Source: Silene noctiflora
Taxonomy: Eukaryota; Streptophyta; Magnoliopsida; Caryophyllales; Caryophyllaceae
Length of the DNA: 21,243 nucleotides
Reading direction: 5' to 3'
NCBI GenBank assembly: GCA_009801015.1
Contig: VHZZ01000461.1
Location: 175,297-196,539 of the forward strand
Every line of letters begins with the position of its first letter. Position 1 is the stretch's first letter. Both the position numbers and the translations under genes were made by a program. A model generated the notes under the pieces. The model did not search any database. It saw nothing but the letters and a program-made list of their open reading frames with translations, and was not told the DNA's origin. Of the stretch, positions 1 to 8,983 are shown piece by piece.

Positions 1-185
1 TAGTCTTGGAGAGTTTATGGAATAAATCGTGACAGTTAATATTCAACATATATAAAGTTGCTGATGTTGGCTTCTCCGTTATTATGTTTTATTCTTACAN
101 TTTCTCAATGACTGTAGTTGGCTTCTCCGTTTAGCAGGAAACTTAGTCATGTACGTTTTGTTAATTAGCAGGAAATTAGGTGAAG
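1..185 (+). other. 5' flank of the methyltransferase, probably UTR or end of a 5'UTR intron
   Basis: No coding potential is seen. TTAGCAG followed by GAAATTAGGTGAAG and the ATG at 186 resembles a 3' splice site just before the start codon, so a leader intron is possible. Short direct repeats occur: TTGGCTTCTCCGTT near 67 and 118, and TTAGCAGGA at 131 and 165. One N lies at 100. Confidence 0.35.
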
Positions 186-939
186 ATGCCTCCTAAAATT
201 GCTGATGTTCGTCTTGTTGCTTCCCACCCAGAGGTTTATGAACCTTNTGACGATTCATTTGCACTTGTCGACGCATTGCTTGCTGATAGAACAAATTTAC
301 TGGAACATCAACCCACAATATGCTTGGAAATTGGTTGTGGAAGTGNATATGTCATCACCTCCTTAGCCTTAATGCTCGGGAAAGAGGCTAATGGTGTGCA
401 CTATNTTGCGACTGATATCAATCCATGTGCGGTGGAAGTGACATGTGAAAAACTCAAAGTTCATAGGGTTCATGCTGAGGTGGCAAACATGGATATTGCC
501 TCAGGGCTAGAGAAGCGTCTTGCTGGGCTTGTTGATGTGTTAGTCGTGAATCCTCCGTATGTTCCAACTCCAGAGGACGAGGTTGGGTGTGCTGGAATTG
601 TTGCTTCATGGGCTGGAGGGGAGAATGGAAGGAGCGTTATTGACAGAATATTGCAGTTGCCGAAAATCTTTTGTCCGAGAAAGATGGCTATACATGGTTA
701 CTTTGACTGAAAATAAACCTGGGAAGCTTTGTGCTTTAATAAATAAAAAGGGGTATGCATCGAAAATCATTGTGCAGAGATCAACAGAAGAAGAAAGCCT
801 TCATATCATCAAATTTTGGCGCGATCCTGATAGCGATGTAGAGATCAAGAAGCGAGCTAGTAAAGAAAGTCCTACATCTATTTTTTCCAAATTTCAACGT
901 TTGCCATTCTGGGGCAATGGAAATGCTGACTCGAATTGA
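186..939 (+). pseudogene. MTQ2: eRF1 glutamine methyltransferase (MTQ2/N6AMT1/HemK family), frameshifted copy or sequencing-damaged gene
   Basis: The family is the catalytic subunit that methylates the glutamine of the GGQ motif in eukaryotic release factor eRF1, using S-adenosylmethionine and a Trm112-type partner. Visible here: the N-terminal SHPEVYEP and DDSFALVDALL blocks, SAM-binding motif I (EIGCGS, then YVITS), the acidic ATDIN loop, and the catalytic NPPYVPTP motif about 120 residues in, followed by WAGGENGR. The first frame runs to about base 650. A few codons (AENLLSEK) are then read in a second frame, and from about 683 a third frame carries WLYMVTLTENKP and KKGYAS to a TGA at 937-939. 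Two missing bases, about 653 (one C) and about 683 (one G), explain both shifts. Length, about 250 codons, is near the family norm. Ns at 246, 346 and 405 lie in conserved codons. The first ATG is at 186; a GTG six bases earlier is not a plausible plant start. No intron interrupts the coding part. Family call is firm; pseudogene versus sequencing error is open. Confidence 0.85.
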
Positions 940-1090
940 TCAATGACAGATTCTTCTGTGTAGAGTGTATGTGATCCAATTATCAGATTTGGTTATTTCA
1001 CGAAGAAGTCTTGTTATTTTGAGTTGGAAACGAAGTGGCGAAGTGTCATACCAATGTTGGAAGAGTATTGGACATGGAATGCTAGTAAGA

Positions 1091-1096
1091 AATAAA
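1091..1096 (+). promoter_or_regulatory. Possible polyadenylation signal of the methyltransferase
   Basis: A canonical AATAAA hexamer lies about 150 bp after the TGA stop at 939, a normal distance for a plant 3'UTR. Plant signals are degenerate, so this is only a candidate. Confidence 0.35.
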
Positions 1097-1346
1097 TGTA
1101 CTAAAAATGCACATACTTATAATGGTTATAAAGAAGATATAGGGAATAATAATTTTCAGGTAGCCCGTTGTCTTTAATTCGAAATGACCCATTAATTTAG
1201 GGTCGAATTCCGACGCGTTGGCTCAAAGTTAAATCAAGGATTTTATCAAAATATTAATATTAATATATTATGTTTGAAATAATAATTAAAAAATAATTAA
1301 TTTTAGTATTTTAAATTACAAAAACAATTAAAAATTAATTTATATA

Positions 1347-1437
1347 CTTCCTCCGTTTTTATATGATGTACTCATTTGTTGAATAGATAAGTGGAGTATT
1401 TTAATAAAATGGGTACATCATATAAAAACGGAGGAAG
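1347..1437. mobile_element. Short Stowaway-like MITE
   Basis: The ends CTTCCTCCGTTTTTATATGA and their reverse complement form terminal inverted repeats. Together with the flanking bases, perfect complementarity covers 29 bp (1343-1371 against 1413-1441). TA dinucleotides flank the element at 1345-1346 and 1438-1439, the Tc1/mariner-type target duplication. The terminal CTCCGT core is the usual Stowaway signature. At about 91 bp it is very short, and the near-perfect arms suggest a recent insertion. No coding capacity. Confidence 0.85.
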
Positions 1438-1680
1438 TATAATTTATTGGGTCCTAATTTATTTCTGTAATTGTGTCGATGTAATTAATGTAACCTTTTA
1501 ATATGATTAAAATATTGATATAAAATATTCTTTAATTAAAAAAAAAAAATCAGTTTAAAATATGGTAAAAAGGTGTGAGAAACTATTTTTTTTCAATGTA
1601 TTCTGATTTCTTACTAGACCAGTCTGACCTGTTTGACGTTTAATCTCAGGTTCGAAGGCTCCACTCGCTATAATATCCAT

Positions 1681-1825
1681 CACAAATTCTCATTTGAGAT
1701 GGATAATATCCGTCACAAGTCTATGATTGGTCAAATAAAACTCACATAAATGGATAACGACAAGTCATTTGTGACTTTCCAGGCAGCTTGTGACGAATAT
1801 AGTCGTTATAACTCATAAGGGAGAC
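1681..1825 (+). mobile_element. MITE family copy A (CCGTCACAA-type ends)
   Basis: The left end has CAAATTCTCATTTGAG followed by GGATAATATCCGTCACAAG. The right end has CTTGTGACGAATATAGTCG and then CTCATAAGGGAGAC. The ends are imperfect inverted repeats of each other. The same layout occurs in reverse orientation at 5504-5667. No coding capacity, and I could not define a clean target-site duplication. Confidence 0.6.
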
Positions 1826-2438
1826 TCAACTTCTTGAGCTCTTAGCGGGACTAACTGACCGTGAGCGGATGGAAAACGTTTGTGAGGTCCTTAAAGCTAG
1901 GCTTGTATATTTTAGGTCCTTATTGCTACATTGTAGGATATTTTAGGTCCTTTAAATGTAGTTTACTCAATATTATGCAGTTGAGCCTATTTTCAAGATA
2001 AAGTTGTATGTTAGGTCAAAGCTTCACTCCAAAGTCCAAACCCATTTGCCCGATCTCTGTCAATCGGTATAACGAAGCCAGAAGCAACAAGTCATCTGAA
2101 AAGGTTGAGGCCTGAGGGTGATTTGTTCTTGAAACTATATAATTTCTTTCAACTATGTATGTACTTGAGCAAACATCACACCAAAATATGCATACAATTG
2201 ATGAGGCTATGTCTGCATCTTCGGGCGATGAGATTTGAATCGACAGGAGCTTTTCTGATTATATATAGAAAAAGGACCAAATGGTCTCCTAAAATCTTGG
2301 TAAAGACACCACCATTTAAGTCCTGTAATACGCCTTCTCTACAAACAATGTTAAGTTGACGAACCTCTTCCCAAAATAATAGCGCGCTACCCTTGTTCAG
2401 AATGAATCTATGCAGAAAAGAATGCACCCTTCGCTTCG

Positions 2439-5400
2439 TCAGTCCAAGTAAAAGAGAGTTACAATCTTACGGAGGTTCTTGGCTTCTTGACACGTTTCCA
2501 TGAGTAATTTGCTATCGTGAAACGCAAAACAAATGATTTGCTGGACTTGTGAGATTATGTCCATGTTGCACAGCCTGCAATTCAACAGTACACGCATCAA
2601 CTCGGTGACCCAGAAAAAAAAGACTGGAAGTATAAATAATTATATTGGCCGGTCTCAAATCACAATGCCTCGTGATAATCTTATGTTGAGACCGTATCAC
2701 ATGAGAACTTACGTTAAAAAATACCACTCTCGTCAGAACTCAGAAGGAAAGAGATTTTCATTACATAATGAAAGCCTATTGTATAGAAAAAACAATGGGA
2801 AATAGGAGGCCCACAGGGGTGGCAACAAAATTTGACCTTAGAAGATAACATGGTAATGGAGTGGTACAGTGAAGAACAATATACATGTAAGGTCAACAAT
2901 TGTTTTCAAGAAAAAATGAGAACTGATCTCAAGCGACGGTTCTACAAATGCATTGCCTGTGAGTCTGTGATTAAAGCATAATTTCCTCACGAATCTCCTA
3001 CAAATTACTCCCTCCATTTCTTATCCTTTTCAGTTTGTCAAATGTCCCACTTATCAGCACTGTTTACTCCTTTCCTTAAATTTTGTGCCGTGGTTGGAAG
3101 CGGAAAAAATCAATGAAAAGGAGGGCATACAATTTTGTTCCAGGTAAGAAATGGAGCCAAAAATTCATTACTCTTTGGTTCTGGATTAAGATGGAATATA
3201 GCAAAATGGTTTCACAATGATGTATCAGTCCTTCGTTGCAGTTTATCTCAGGTCATTCAGAACAACCTAATTATATTGCTAATACAAGGGTAAGGCTGCA
3301 TACATCCGATCCTCCCTTACCCCCGCAATTTGCGGTAGGCACTGGGCTGATGTTGTATGGAACCAATAATTCACGTCTTTGAGAAAATACAGAGACCTGT
3401 AACAATATCAAGAGATAATTGAACCTCAAATTATTACAGTACATACCTGCTAGCTTCTAGCAGCGGTAAGTGATCATTATGAGGCTTCTCAACGACATTC
3501 TTCACCTGCAATAACATTGTAAAAAAATCCTTTATACATACTCGGTTATCGCCAAGATGGTAGAATTTTGCAAATCATAAAAGATGGGGATTGAGCTCAA
3601 ATGAGATTCAGCAACCTCGTGAAACACACTCTATATTAATAAAATATTACTCCGTATCACTCCTAGCCTGAGAGAATTTTTGTGCAAGTCAATCTAAAGG
3701 CATATCCAATTAATTAGCAGATAGATATTATCTGTTCTCGTAACTACTGTTAACAAGTAAATCATGCAATTGATCGCAATAAAACCGTGGGACTTATGAT
3801 AGCCTTTATTAAAAAAAGAAAATGGTGATGAAAGTCATTTCGATAAACCAAGTTTCATTTTGGTATGGATTTAAAGATATCTAGACCACCAGTGCTGAAG
3901 AAAATTGTTTCCTTCAATTATAAAGTGCAACAAGTTTTATTTTTTCCTAAATGGAAGTTCATTTAATCATTGAAAACCTGCTACCAAGGAGGAATTATAA
4001 CACGGACTTTCAATGCCCAAGTGATATGGTATCAGTGAACCCTGCACTAACCTAATACCACTCTTCAAACCTAATGGGCTTAATAATGAACTAAACATTG
4101 AGCAACTCATAATCATCACAATTCACTAAGTATGCGGGAAAGTGGAGTCTTACTTTCAACAACAATTCTTGGCTCTCTGAAGACTGTTTTTTTAAACTTT
4201 GAGGCAGAATCACAGTAAGAAGTTCCGGTTTCTCAGCCCTCAATGCACCTCTAATAACAGCAGCGTTAGTACCTGAGGCACCAGAAGTATATATGTGGTT
4301 GTTCTGCAGAAACAGCAAACTTTGTCATGAATAAAAGGAAGGACATCAATGGTGGCACACGAAATGACGAAAATTAATTGGACGTACAGTTATGACCATA
4401 GCATAGCTAAGAATCTCGATTAGCTCTTGATGCATAAAGCCCATATTCCTGGTTCCAAAAAACCCTATTGATCGTGGCCCTTGCTGCTGGATGGCCAACA
4501 ATTCCTGTAGAATATTCCAAAACGAAAACAGTGAGGATGAGCAATAGCTAACCTGGATTTAATACTCAAAAAATAAAACATTGGTAAAGCAATATAAACT
4601 ACAAACTCACTCCGGGCTACCATTCTAAATAAGCATTCATTGTAAGGAAAACTGACGGTTGCATATCGCAAGGAAAACTGACGGTTGCATATCGCAAGGA
4701 CGAGAAAATAAGGATTACTCGTAGCTAATTTAGATTACTACTTATTAGTTGGCTAGTTGCGGAAGATAAGATAGAGGGAAACTAAGATGAATCGCCAGAT
4801 GAATTGTTACTCAATAATCCAATGTACAAATCTAAAATACAATTACACGAACAACAGAGCAAATACCACCATGTCGAGAAAGAGCAGAAGGTAAGTAATA
4901 CTTGTATTTTTTAATGCTAAATTGTTAACAAATTATATTAATTTAATGCAAATTTGCATTGACATTATGGAGGGATGGGGATGAGGATACCAGATGGTGG
5001 ATGAAAACTATTTGATGTCACCTATCAAAATTTTGGTAAACTTTATAAGATAGCCACATTATAAGTATATCGTGTGAGTCCTGTGTAAGACATTTTTATG
5101 CAGACGAACAAGTCATTAACCCTAAAAATAAAAGAAGAATACAACATATGACTCTTGTATACAACTGTCTCGTATAAATTTTGGTAAACTTTATAAGATA
5201 GCCACAGCCAAACTTTATAAGGTAGCCACAGCAAAATGAATAAATACTGGACCTGAATGTAATCAACATCACGGATAGGTTCATACTCGGACACCATTAC
5301 TGAGCTTGATCCCTCCACAAGAGGTTTAGCTTGTGATGGAATTTTGGTGCCAGAATCTTCATCAGATCCAAACGCGCTAGTGGGATCTTCCATGCTTGTC

Positions 5401-7625
5401 ATCTCTTTGTCCATGTTATGAGGGTTCTTCATACTCGCAACAGCCCACTATAAAAGATTATCATGTACATAAAAAACAGTCCCTGGTATTAAGTCATTCA
5501 AAGCGTCTCCCTTGTGACGGGTAATGCCACTCACAAAACGAATAAAGCAAAAGGTGGGGGCACCCCTCCACTTGCTTTCCTCTCTCCTCTCATGGGTCTT
5601 TTGTCTCACAATTTGGTACCCGTCTTCTCAAAGTGACGGATACCTTCCGTCACAAATGAGAATTGTCCTAAGTCATTAGTGAAAGCCACATGCCATGATG
5701 TAAATGACAGATGAACTCAAGCTACCTTAACCGTGAAAACTAATGATGGCGTTATATAGAACATATTTTTTTCTACTTTTTACTCTTTCATGTTACAACT
5801 TAAATACCTTTTCAGACTATGAACTTTATCACTGTTTATCATAGCCACTACGGTTTAAGTAGGTCCCAGCGTCAAACCAACTTAAATGGAAGATCAATTA
5901 AGAAAGGTGAATATTCCACAGATTTAGCAAGCACTGAAAGGGGAAATACATCAGCGTCTAACTTTTATAAATCAGATGATCTAGCTGCATTTTCTCTGTT
6001 TTCATAAATTTAGTAAAGCCTAGCCAAAAAAAGAACTAATGTCTCCGGCTCCACACACCTACCAAGTTTAATTCCAATATTAAATTTATAGAAACTATCA
6101 TTTTAGGAAGTACGAGATTTGCCAGATATTGGCCTTTAAGAACACTTCAAATATCGCAAAAGGCCAAAATTGCACCAGCATTTACATCTTAGCTCAATTC
6201 TCGCTGTCAGACTTCTACTTACTGAAGATGACTACCAAGCATAGTTTGGTTGGTGAAAAATGTACTGCATATTATGTAATCTAAAAGCGGAAGAGATCAC
6301 GATTTACATTGGGAGTTATCTGCACCAAAAAGTTTGTATTATGGGAATTTTAAAGAAAAGTTTTAGATGATGATGTAAAAAAATGTAATATTGCAAAAAA
6401 TTCTGGATGTTCGGAAACAGCCTCTTCATGTTGCTAACACGAGGTAAGGCTACGTACAAGCATAAGTGGTTGAGAAAGTTCAACTTCTATAATTATACTC
6501 CTTTCTGGCATATATGTGGATCTTATCTTGTCAAACGAAGTGAAACCTCAAACCCTAACAACCATTAACTTGATCCGGCAACAAATGTAGAAAGAAATGG
6601 ACCTTACCCATAATGTCAGACGAGATCCTTCCTCAAACCCTAACAACCATTAAATTAGTACCCCAATACCTATACATCAACCAAGAACCCTTTTAACGGA
6701 AAAAGAAAGATACTTTAGCACATCGACTATCAGAACCTTCACTCACCCCAACTACACTGCGGACAGAGTTGTTCACTAGACTTGTATCCATGAAGAACGG
6801 GCATTTAATAATCTACATGTGACCATATCCCTATTGGTATTACAATTTAGTAATTTACCATTCACAGAATCAGTTGCTACTTGCAAGTAATGAATTCCAC
6901 CCCACAAACACATCCTGCAAACTAACGTTCATACCGCTAACCATCAGAATCGGTATGAACGTTGCTCAAGAACACTCTCATGATCCTACTATGCTACAAA
7001 CCAATCCAACCAAAATGTAAACACAACACAGATATCCACCAAAAGGCATTATAAATCCAACGAAGATTTGAGGCAATACAAAGTCCTGATAACAATGTCA
7101 CAATTGAGCAGACAAACTCGGCCAGTTAACCTAAGATTCTACCTCATCCACCCAAAAATAACTAAACTTTCAACATCAGCACACATCATGAGTAATCATA
7201 AACTTCTAAATTTCGGAAAACAACCCGATTTCCGGACCGAATCCTAGTTCTTTTATCTACAAACAGCACAATTCAAAACCTCCCAATTCCATTTCCCACC
7301 TTCAAAACAAAAATCCAGCAACAACCCAAATCCCAAAATCCATAAAAACAATCTTAATCATCCAATACTCAAATACCAACATGACAAAAAAGCAATCAAA
7401 TTCCAAAATAAAACACAATCAATCAAAAAACAGCATAATTAAGTAACAAAAAGGATAAAAGGATGAAACCTTGGAGGAAAAAGATGATTTTTTGGGGAGA
7501 ACCCATTTGCAGTGAAATGAAGAGAAAGCAGAAGAAGTTGTTGTTGTTGAAGAAGAAGAAGAAGAAGAAGAAGAAGGATTAAAAGGGGTAGACAGTAACA
7601 GCCGCAATGAAGTGGTGGTTGACAT
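2439..7625 (-). CDS. Plastid-directed DprA/Smf-like Rossmann-fold protein, six exons, 270 aa
   Basis: Exons on the minus strand are 7470-7625, 5253-5447, 4388-4504, 4154-4303, 3447-3505 and 2439-2574, all with GT-AG introns. They join into 813 bp (271 codons with stop) with no internal stop. Residues 1-52 are rich in Ser and Thr, with a nine-Ser run, and resemble a chloroplast transit peptide. Exon 2 is acidic and poorly conserved in appearance. The core (about 113-206) reads GFFGTRNMGFMHQELIEIL, TSGASGTNAAVIRGALRAE and VILPQSLKKQ. This parallels the nucleotide-binding Rossmann core of bacterial DprA/Smf (G-S/T-R, then S-G-x-A-x-G and an RGAL helix). The C-terminus (CNMDIISQ, ETCQEAKNLRKIVTLFYLD) is plant-type and no winged-helix domain is seen. 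I recall uncharacterised plant homologues of this protein, so the gene model is firm. The activity is unknown and DNA binding should not be assumed. The exon 1 to exon 2 junction (SSK, then WAVASMK) is the least certain. Confidence 0.85.
2650..2694. repeat. Small inverted repeat in the last intron of the DprA-like gene
   Basis: CGGTCTCAA at 2650-2658 is exactly complementary to TTGAGACCG at 2686-2694, with a 27-nt gap. It could be the trace of a tiny MITE or a chance hairpin. Confidence 0.4.
3008..3157. mobile_element. Degraded Stowaway-like MITE in intron 5 of the DprA-like gene
   Basis: The left end CTCCCTCCATTTCTTATCC is preceded by TA, and the right end GTAAGAAATGGAGCC is its partial reverse complement. 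The interior is about 150 bp and non-coding. The right end has decayed, so the boundary is approximate. Confidence 0.5.
4644..4700. repeat. 26-bp tandem duplication in an intron
   Basis: A 26-bp unit beginning AAGGAAAACTGACGG is present twice exactly (4644-4669 and 4670-4695), followed by the first bases of a third. It lies in the intron between exons 2 and 3 of the DprA-like gene and shows no other function. Confidence 0.9.
5028..5232. repeat. 31-bp direct repeats in an intron
   Basis: A 31-bp sequence starting AAATTTTGGTAAACTTTATA is identical at 5028-5058 and 5176-5206. A third partial copy (ACTTTATAAGGTAGCCACAG) follows at about 5213-5232. All lie just downstream of exon 2 of the DprA-like gene, within its intron. 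Confidence 0.85.
5504..5667 (-). mobile_element. MITE family copy B, reversed relative to 1681-1825
   Basis: It starts GTCTCCCTTGTGACGGGTAA and ends GTGACGGATACCTTCCGTCA then CAAATGAGAATTG. Read on the minus strand it has the same order of end motifs as copy A. It sits in intron 1 of the DprA-like gene, about 60 bp upstream of the exon 2 splice acceptor. Interiors of the two copies differ, as expected of old non-autonomous elements. Confidence 0.6.
6546..6653. repeat. 23-bp direct repeat, 85 bp apart, in intron 1
   Basis: CCTCAAACCCTAACAACCAT plus TAA occurs at 6546-6568 and again at 6631-6653. Each copy contains AAACCCTAA, one telomere-like unit (telo-box). As both are deep in an intron, a local duplication is the simplest reading. 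Confidence 0.7.
6924..6963. repeat. Perfect 13-bp inverted repeat in intron 1
   Basis: AACGTTCATACCG at 6924-6936 is exactly complementary to CGGTATGAACGTT at 6951-6963, with a 14-nt loop. It would form a stable hairpin in the intron RNA. No recognised element was identified. Confidence 0.8.
7549..7575. repeat. GAA microsatellite inside exon 1 of the DprA-like gene
   Basis: About nine GAA units, adjacent to a short TTG run at 7537-7549. On the coding strand they encode the Ser run (residues 18-26) and the following four Thr in the presumed transit peptide. Length changes would stay in frame. Confidence 0.85.
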
Positions 7626-7686
7626 TATTTTTTTTGTTGATTTTGATTTTAGTTTTTGCTTAGTTTAGGAGATTAGGGTAGACCAA

Positions 7687-7697
7687 CATATATATAC
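7687..7697 (-). promoter_or_regulatory. Candidate TATA box of the DprA-like gene
   Basis: The minus strand reads GTATATATATG about 65 bp upstream of the ATG at 7625. This is compatible with a core promoter and a very short leader. The evidence is position and composition only. Confidence 0.35.
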
Positions 7698-8983
7698 TTC
7701 ACTTTTACAGTCAAATTTTACCGAGTATCAAACTGTTTTTCTTTTTTTTTGTGAAAGATTGGCAACTTTTTGATGATTTTGTTAGAACCCCACGTTTTGT
7801 TTTATGTTTTTTTGGGTTTTGAAATGATTAGCTTCCTCATTTATTGACGTTTTCGATTCCATTCGATTTGATTATATGAACGAGATAATTTCATTTCTAT
7901 CGGTTTAGATTCTATTTTGCAATAATATACTGATTCAAAGATATAGTCCTGTTTGGCAAACGGCAGAAGCAGATTCATGATAGCAGATGACGTTGGTAGG
8001 ATATGGTAGACAGATTTTAGTAGCATGTTTGACCATCATATTAAATTAGTAGAATTAAGAAAACGTGTTTGGTAATTAGCAGATTATATGATAAATCTAC
8101 CATTTTTATGTATAAACTCAATATTTGTACCAAAAAAATGTATAAACTCAATATGTTGTTACAATATGCTGCTATTAGCAGCATATTCAAAAACAGTAAA
8201 TTCCGAACAATATACTATCTAAATATGTCATTAACCAAACACATAAAATTAATGAATTAATTGGTCAAACTACTATTTAAGTTGGAATCTACTAATTTCA
8301 CCTAATATGTTATTTACCAAACAGAAATATCTCGATCTTTAATATACGTCAATCGTTTCTAAAGGTACATTAATGGCTTGCAAATACCCATTCCATAGTT
8401 GGCAGGTCTTTTTTGCTCAAAACGGGACTACATGCCCCGTTTTAAGGCTTGATCCTTTTGTTTTAACAAGAACTTGTGGTCATGGATGTCGCACTCTAAA
8501 CCGCATATCAACAATTAAAGAGTTGCACGGAAGAATGTTATCTCAATAACTTAGTGTTTGTGACGTGTTTAGGGTAATGGGGTAAAGATTGAAGCAAGGG
8601 CTTACAAACTTCCGATGTAGAGGTATTGTTTCTAAACAATTGCGAACAAGTACATTGTCTGAATACTCCATGGTAAAAAAAGCTTGAAAGCACAGCTAGG
8701 TTAATCAGTCGGTTCACATTATTACATCACGGTCAAAAGCCAAACAATAGTTAGACTTTGGCTTCGCACTGTAATTGTCTTTGTGAACTACAATTCGAGG
8801 GTGTATCGTAATCTAAGATATATACCGGGAATTTCCACATATCCCTCACAGTTTCAGCTTAGACTCGTTGAAACGCATATCAACAGCTTACAAAACTGAA
8901 TTGGGATGAACGGCTTCTCTAATTTCACCTTCAAGCTTCTGGAGATCAAAGGTATCGATAAGATTTGCAGTACAAGAAGGTGG
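7698..8983. other. Intergenic region between OEP37 and the DprA-like gene
   Basis: About 1.3 kb serves as 3' flank of OEP37 and as promoter region of the next minus-strand gene. It contains a hAT-like MITE (7949-8324). An inverted repeat AAAACGGG / CCCGTTTT lies at 8419-8426 and 8436-8443. No other gene is supported; short open frames here lack domains. Confidence 0.5.
7949..8324. mobile_element. hAT-like MITE, possibly nested, 376 bp
   Basis: The left end CTGTTTGGCAAACGGC and the right end GTTATTTACCAAACAG are imperfect inverted repeats of a kind common in plant hAT-type MITEs. A second internal pair, GTGTTTGGTAA (8065-8075) and TTAACCAAACAC (8231-8242), suggests nesting or subterminal repeats. 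Inside are a 17-bp direct repeat (ATGTATAAACTCAATAT at 8108 and 8138) and a palindrome with 11-bp arms at 8163-8187. I could not see a convincing 8-bp target duplication, so the class is tentative. Confidence 0.55.

Larger units (their letters stand above)
1097..2438. other. Convergent intergenic region with MITEs, no gene seen
   Basis: Spacer between the plus-strand methyltransferase and the convergently transcribed minus-strand DprA-like gene. It is AT-rich and holds a short Stowaway element (1347-1437) and copy A of a second MITE family (1681-1825). TTTTAGGTCCTT recurs near 1910 and 1942. Small open frames between 2105 and 2427 lack recognisable domains; this stretch probably includes 3'UTR of the minus-strand gene. 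Confidence 0.5.

Noticed and set aside
180-185. GTG-initiated start of the methyltransferase two codons upstream of the ATG
   Set aside because: Plant nuclear genes use ATG; the ATG at 186 gives the expected N-terminus and GTG starts are a bacterial convention.
2105-2899. Several 60-90-codon open frames on both strands around the last exon of the DprA-like gene
   Set aside because: They show no domains and overlap 3' flank or intron; the supported coding segment is 2439-2574.
6546-6653. AAACCCTAA as functional telo-boxes
   Set aside because: Telo-boxes act near transcription starts; these lie over 950 bp into an intron and belong to a local direct repeat.
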